Part shown: positions 62,501 through 64,000 of the stretch, piece by piece
How the letters are laid out: the number at the start of each line of letters is the position of its first letter
Numbering within the stretch: the stretch's first letter is position 1
NCBI RefSeq assembly: GCF_021483235.1
Contig: NZ_JAKEEC010000004.1
Span: 1-64,000 of the forward strand
Source: Arthrobacter alkaliphilus
Lineage (GTDB): Bacteria > Actinomycetota > Actinomycetes > Actinomycetales > Micrococcaceae
Length of the DNA stretch: 64,000 nucleotides
Reading direction: 5' to 3'
The notes under the pieces: model-generated
Databases searched by the model: none
Told to the model about the DNA's origin: nothing
What the model saw: the letters and a program-made list of their open reading frames with translations, nothing else
Made by a program: the position numbers and the translations under genes

Positions 62501-62539
62501 CTCCCGCTTTTGTCTCACGATCTGGGACAAATGTGGGAG
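62501..62539 (+). terminator. hairpin after the aldehyde dehydrogenase operon
   Basis: CTCCC with TTTTGTC pairs with GACAAA and GGGAG (62501-62539), imperfect stem with a small loop, 6 nt beyond the DUF779 stop. The left side TCCCGCTTTTGTCT also occurs before menG near 28.84 kb. It probably terminates transcription. Confidence 0.6.
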
Positions 62540-62606
62540 TCCACGGGCTGGACACTACTCTTGATGAGTCTGTTTCTACCACCTCATCAAGATTGTGGAC
62601 TCTTCT

Positions 62607-64000
62607 ATGAACCTCTTCCGGACCAAATCGATCGAGCAGTCCATTGCGGACGCCGATGAGCCCGGACGCAAGCTCAAGCGCTCCCTCAGCACCTGGGATC
62701 TGATGATCATGGGTGTCGCCGTGGCCGTCGGCGCGGGCATATTCTCTGTGGGCGCCAAGGCCGCTGCGAACTTTGCCGGCCCCGCCGTGACCATCTCCTT
62801 CGCCGTCGCAGCCGTCACCTGTGCCTTGGCCATCATGTGCTACGCCGAATTCGCCACCGCGATACCCGTCGCCGGGTCCGCCTACGTCTTCACCTACGCC
62901 ACCATGGGTGAGGTCCTAGCCTGGATCATTGGGTGGAACCTCATTCTTGAACTCTTTACCGCGGCGGCAGTCATCGCCAAGTACTGGGGAATCTACCTCA
63001 GCAAAGTGTTCGCGCTCATGGGCGTGGACATGCCGCCGGCGTTGAACATCGGCGGCGTGGATCTCTATTGGGGCGCTTTCCTGATCGTCGCGATCTTCAC
63101 CGTGCTCCTGGTGCTCGGCACCAAGCTCTCTGCACGCGTGGGCAACATCTTCACGCTGATCAAGATCGCCGTGGTGCTCTTCGTGATTGTCGTCGGGTTC
63201 ACCTACGTCAAGTTCTCCAACTACACGCCTTTCGTGCCGTCATCGCAGCCTACCGGCGGCAACGACGGAGCCGATGTCATGAAGCAGTCCTTCTTCGGCT
63301 TCCTCACTGGTGCGGTTCCGGCCCAGTACGGAACGCTGGGCATCTTTGCCGGCGCAGCCTTGGTGTTCTTTGCCTTCATCGGCTTCGATGTGGTTGCCAC
63401 TTCCGCGGAAGAGGTCAAGAACCCCCAGAAGACGCTGCCCCGGGGCATCTTCGGCGGCCTGGCGCTCGTGACGCTGCTGTACATCCTGGTCTCCCTGGCG
63501 TTGACCGGCATGGTGTCCTACACGCAACTGGCCCAGGCCAAGAACCCCACCCTGACCACGGCTTTCGAAGCGGTGGGAAACACCGACGCGGCCAAGGTGA
63601 TTGCCTTTGGTTCCCTGATCGGTTTGACCACCGTCATCATGGTGCTCCTCATGGGCCTGGCCCGCGTGGTCCTCGCCATGAGCCGAGACGGATTGCTTCC
63701 GCGTTCGCTGTCCAAGACCAGTGACAAGCGTTCGACGCCGGTCCGCCTTCAGGTCATCTGCGGTGCTGCCGTGGCCCTCGTGGCCGGCCTGACCAATGTG
63801 GATCTTCTTGAGGAAATGATCAACATCGGCACCCTCTCGGCCTTCGTCATGGTGAGCCTGGGCATCCTGGTCCTCCGCAAGAAGCGCCCGGACCTGAAGC
63901 CGGCTTTCCGGGTTCCGTTCGGCAAGGTGCTTCCCGTGGCCTCGGCCGTCCTGTGCCTCTACCTGATGACCAACCTGGCTGTGGAGACCTGGATCTTCTT
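62607..64000 (+). CDS. APC-family amino-acid permease, truncated by window end
   Basis: At least 464 residues; the frame stays open to 64000. LKRSLSTWDLMIMGVAVAVGAGIFSVG is the APC first-helix motif and FFAFIGFDVVATSAEEVKNPQKTLPRGIFGGL the conserved helix-6/loop segment of cationic-amino-acid-type permeases (CAT/YfnA group). About 12 helices expected; 11 or so are within the window. Start ATG 62607 has only a weak ribosome site. Substrate unknown. Confidence 0.88.
   Translation, partial: MNLFRTKSIEQSIADADEPGRKLKRSLSTWDLMIMGVAVAVGAGIFSVGAKAAANFAGPAVTISFAVAAVTCALAIMCYAEFATAIPVAGSAYVFTYATMGEVLAWIIGWNLILELFTAAAVIAKYWGIYLSKVFALMGVDMPPALNIGGVDLYWGAFLIVAIFTVLLVLGTKLSARVGNIFTLIKIAVVLFVIVVGFTYVKFSNYTPFVPSSQPTGGNDGADVMKQSFFGFLTGAVPAQYGTLGIFAGAALVFFAFIGFDVVATSAEEVKNPQKTLPRGIFGGLALVTLLYILVSLALTGMVSYTQLAQAKNPTLTTAFEAVGNTDAAKVIAFGSLIGLTTVIMVLLMGLARVVLAMSRDGLLPRSLSKTSDKRSTPVRLQVICGAAVALVAGLTNVDLLEEMINIGTLSAFVMVSLGILVLRKKRPDLKPAFRVPFGKVLPVASAVLCLYLMTNLAVETWIF

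Noticed and set aside
1..64000. tRNA, rRNA, riboswitch or insertion-sequence genes
   Set aside because: I looked for cloverleaf-like sequences, rRNA segments, common riboswitch cores before transport and cofactor genes, and transposase-like frames, and found none I could support.

Overview
This window looks like chromosomal DNA of a high-GC actinobacterium of the Micrococcaceae, most likely Arthrobacter, Paenarthrobacter or Pseudarthrobacter. The reasons are the GC-rich coding sequence, a menaquinone gene set, a mycothiol-type ArsC, a paired ferredoxin-dependent sulfite reductase and iron-sulfur APS reductase, many GTG starts, and at least nine genes whose start codon lies only 6-7 nt downstream of a TANNNT -10 box (probable leaderless transcripts). 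No rRNA, tRNA, transposase or CRISPR array was recognised.

Layout. 0.2-2.8 kb: an NAD-binding oxidoreductase, an aquaporin-family channel and ArsC, read as one overlapping unit. 3.1-9.4 kb: a ParA/MinD-like ATPase, a secreted GH25-like protein, an AbiEi-like/nuclease-like gene between two 81-bp repeats, an MFS transporter and a membrane acyltransferase. 9.4-13.5 kb (minus): glycogen-debranching-type glycosidase, glycosyltransferase and PAP2 phosphatase. 13.6-14.9 kb: a 1.2-kb array of about 35 tandem 32-bp units. 15.0-20.8 kb: a LacI-controlled ABC importer with a GH32 beta-fructosidase and visible operators. 21.3-32.2 kb: menaquinone biosynthesis (menC, menD, isochorismate synthase, menG, geranylgeranyl-reductase-like gene, polyprenyl diphosphate synthase), split by a low-GC secreted-protein gene and a polar amino-acid ABC transporter whose ATPase gene is frameshifted. 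32.5-34.7 kb: a second AbiEi-like gene framed by inverted repeats, a SUKH-like protein and a TRIC channel. 34.7-49.0 kb: a sulfur island (cbiX, sulfite reductase, cysH, cysD, cysN, sulfonate-type ABC transporter, LLM flavoprotein, cysG, ferredoxin-NADP reductase, persulfide-dioxygenase/rhodanese fusion). 49.1-55.5 kb: MFS plus GntR, then a PucR regulator divergent from a GABA/aminobutyraldehyde pathway. 55.7-64.0 kb: RarD, a second ferredoxin-NADP reductase, a GAF-type regulator with acetaldehyde dehydrogenase and a DUF779 protein, and a truncated APC permease.

Two things stand out. First, three intergenic regions (13.6-14.9, 20.9-21.3 and 49.0-49.1 kb) hold one repeat family: a 13-bp core GACGCYCGGTCAC recurring every 32 bp, with forward copies running into a junction and continuing as inverted copies; the 19 bp between cores is uniform within a locus but differs between loci. 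Other families with the same convergent plan but periods of 19 and 29 bp occur at 5.6, 6.7 and 55.6 kb. Second, three sulfur promoters share an unusually rigid module (GTGACG, GTGA, GTTTCC, -35, -10 and start codon at near-identical spacing); at the sulfonate-type transporter it drives a leaderless 18-codon upstream ORF containing a Cys codon, suggesting attenuation.
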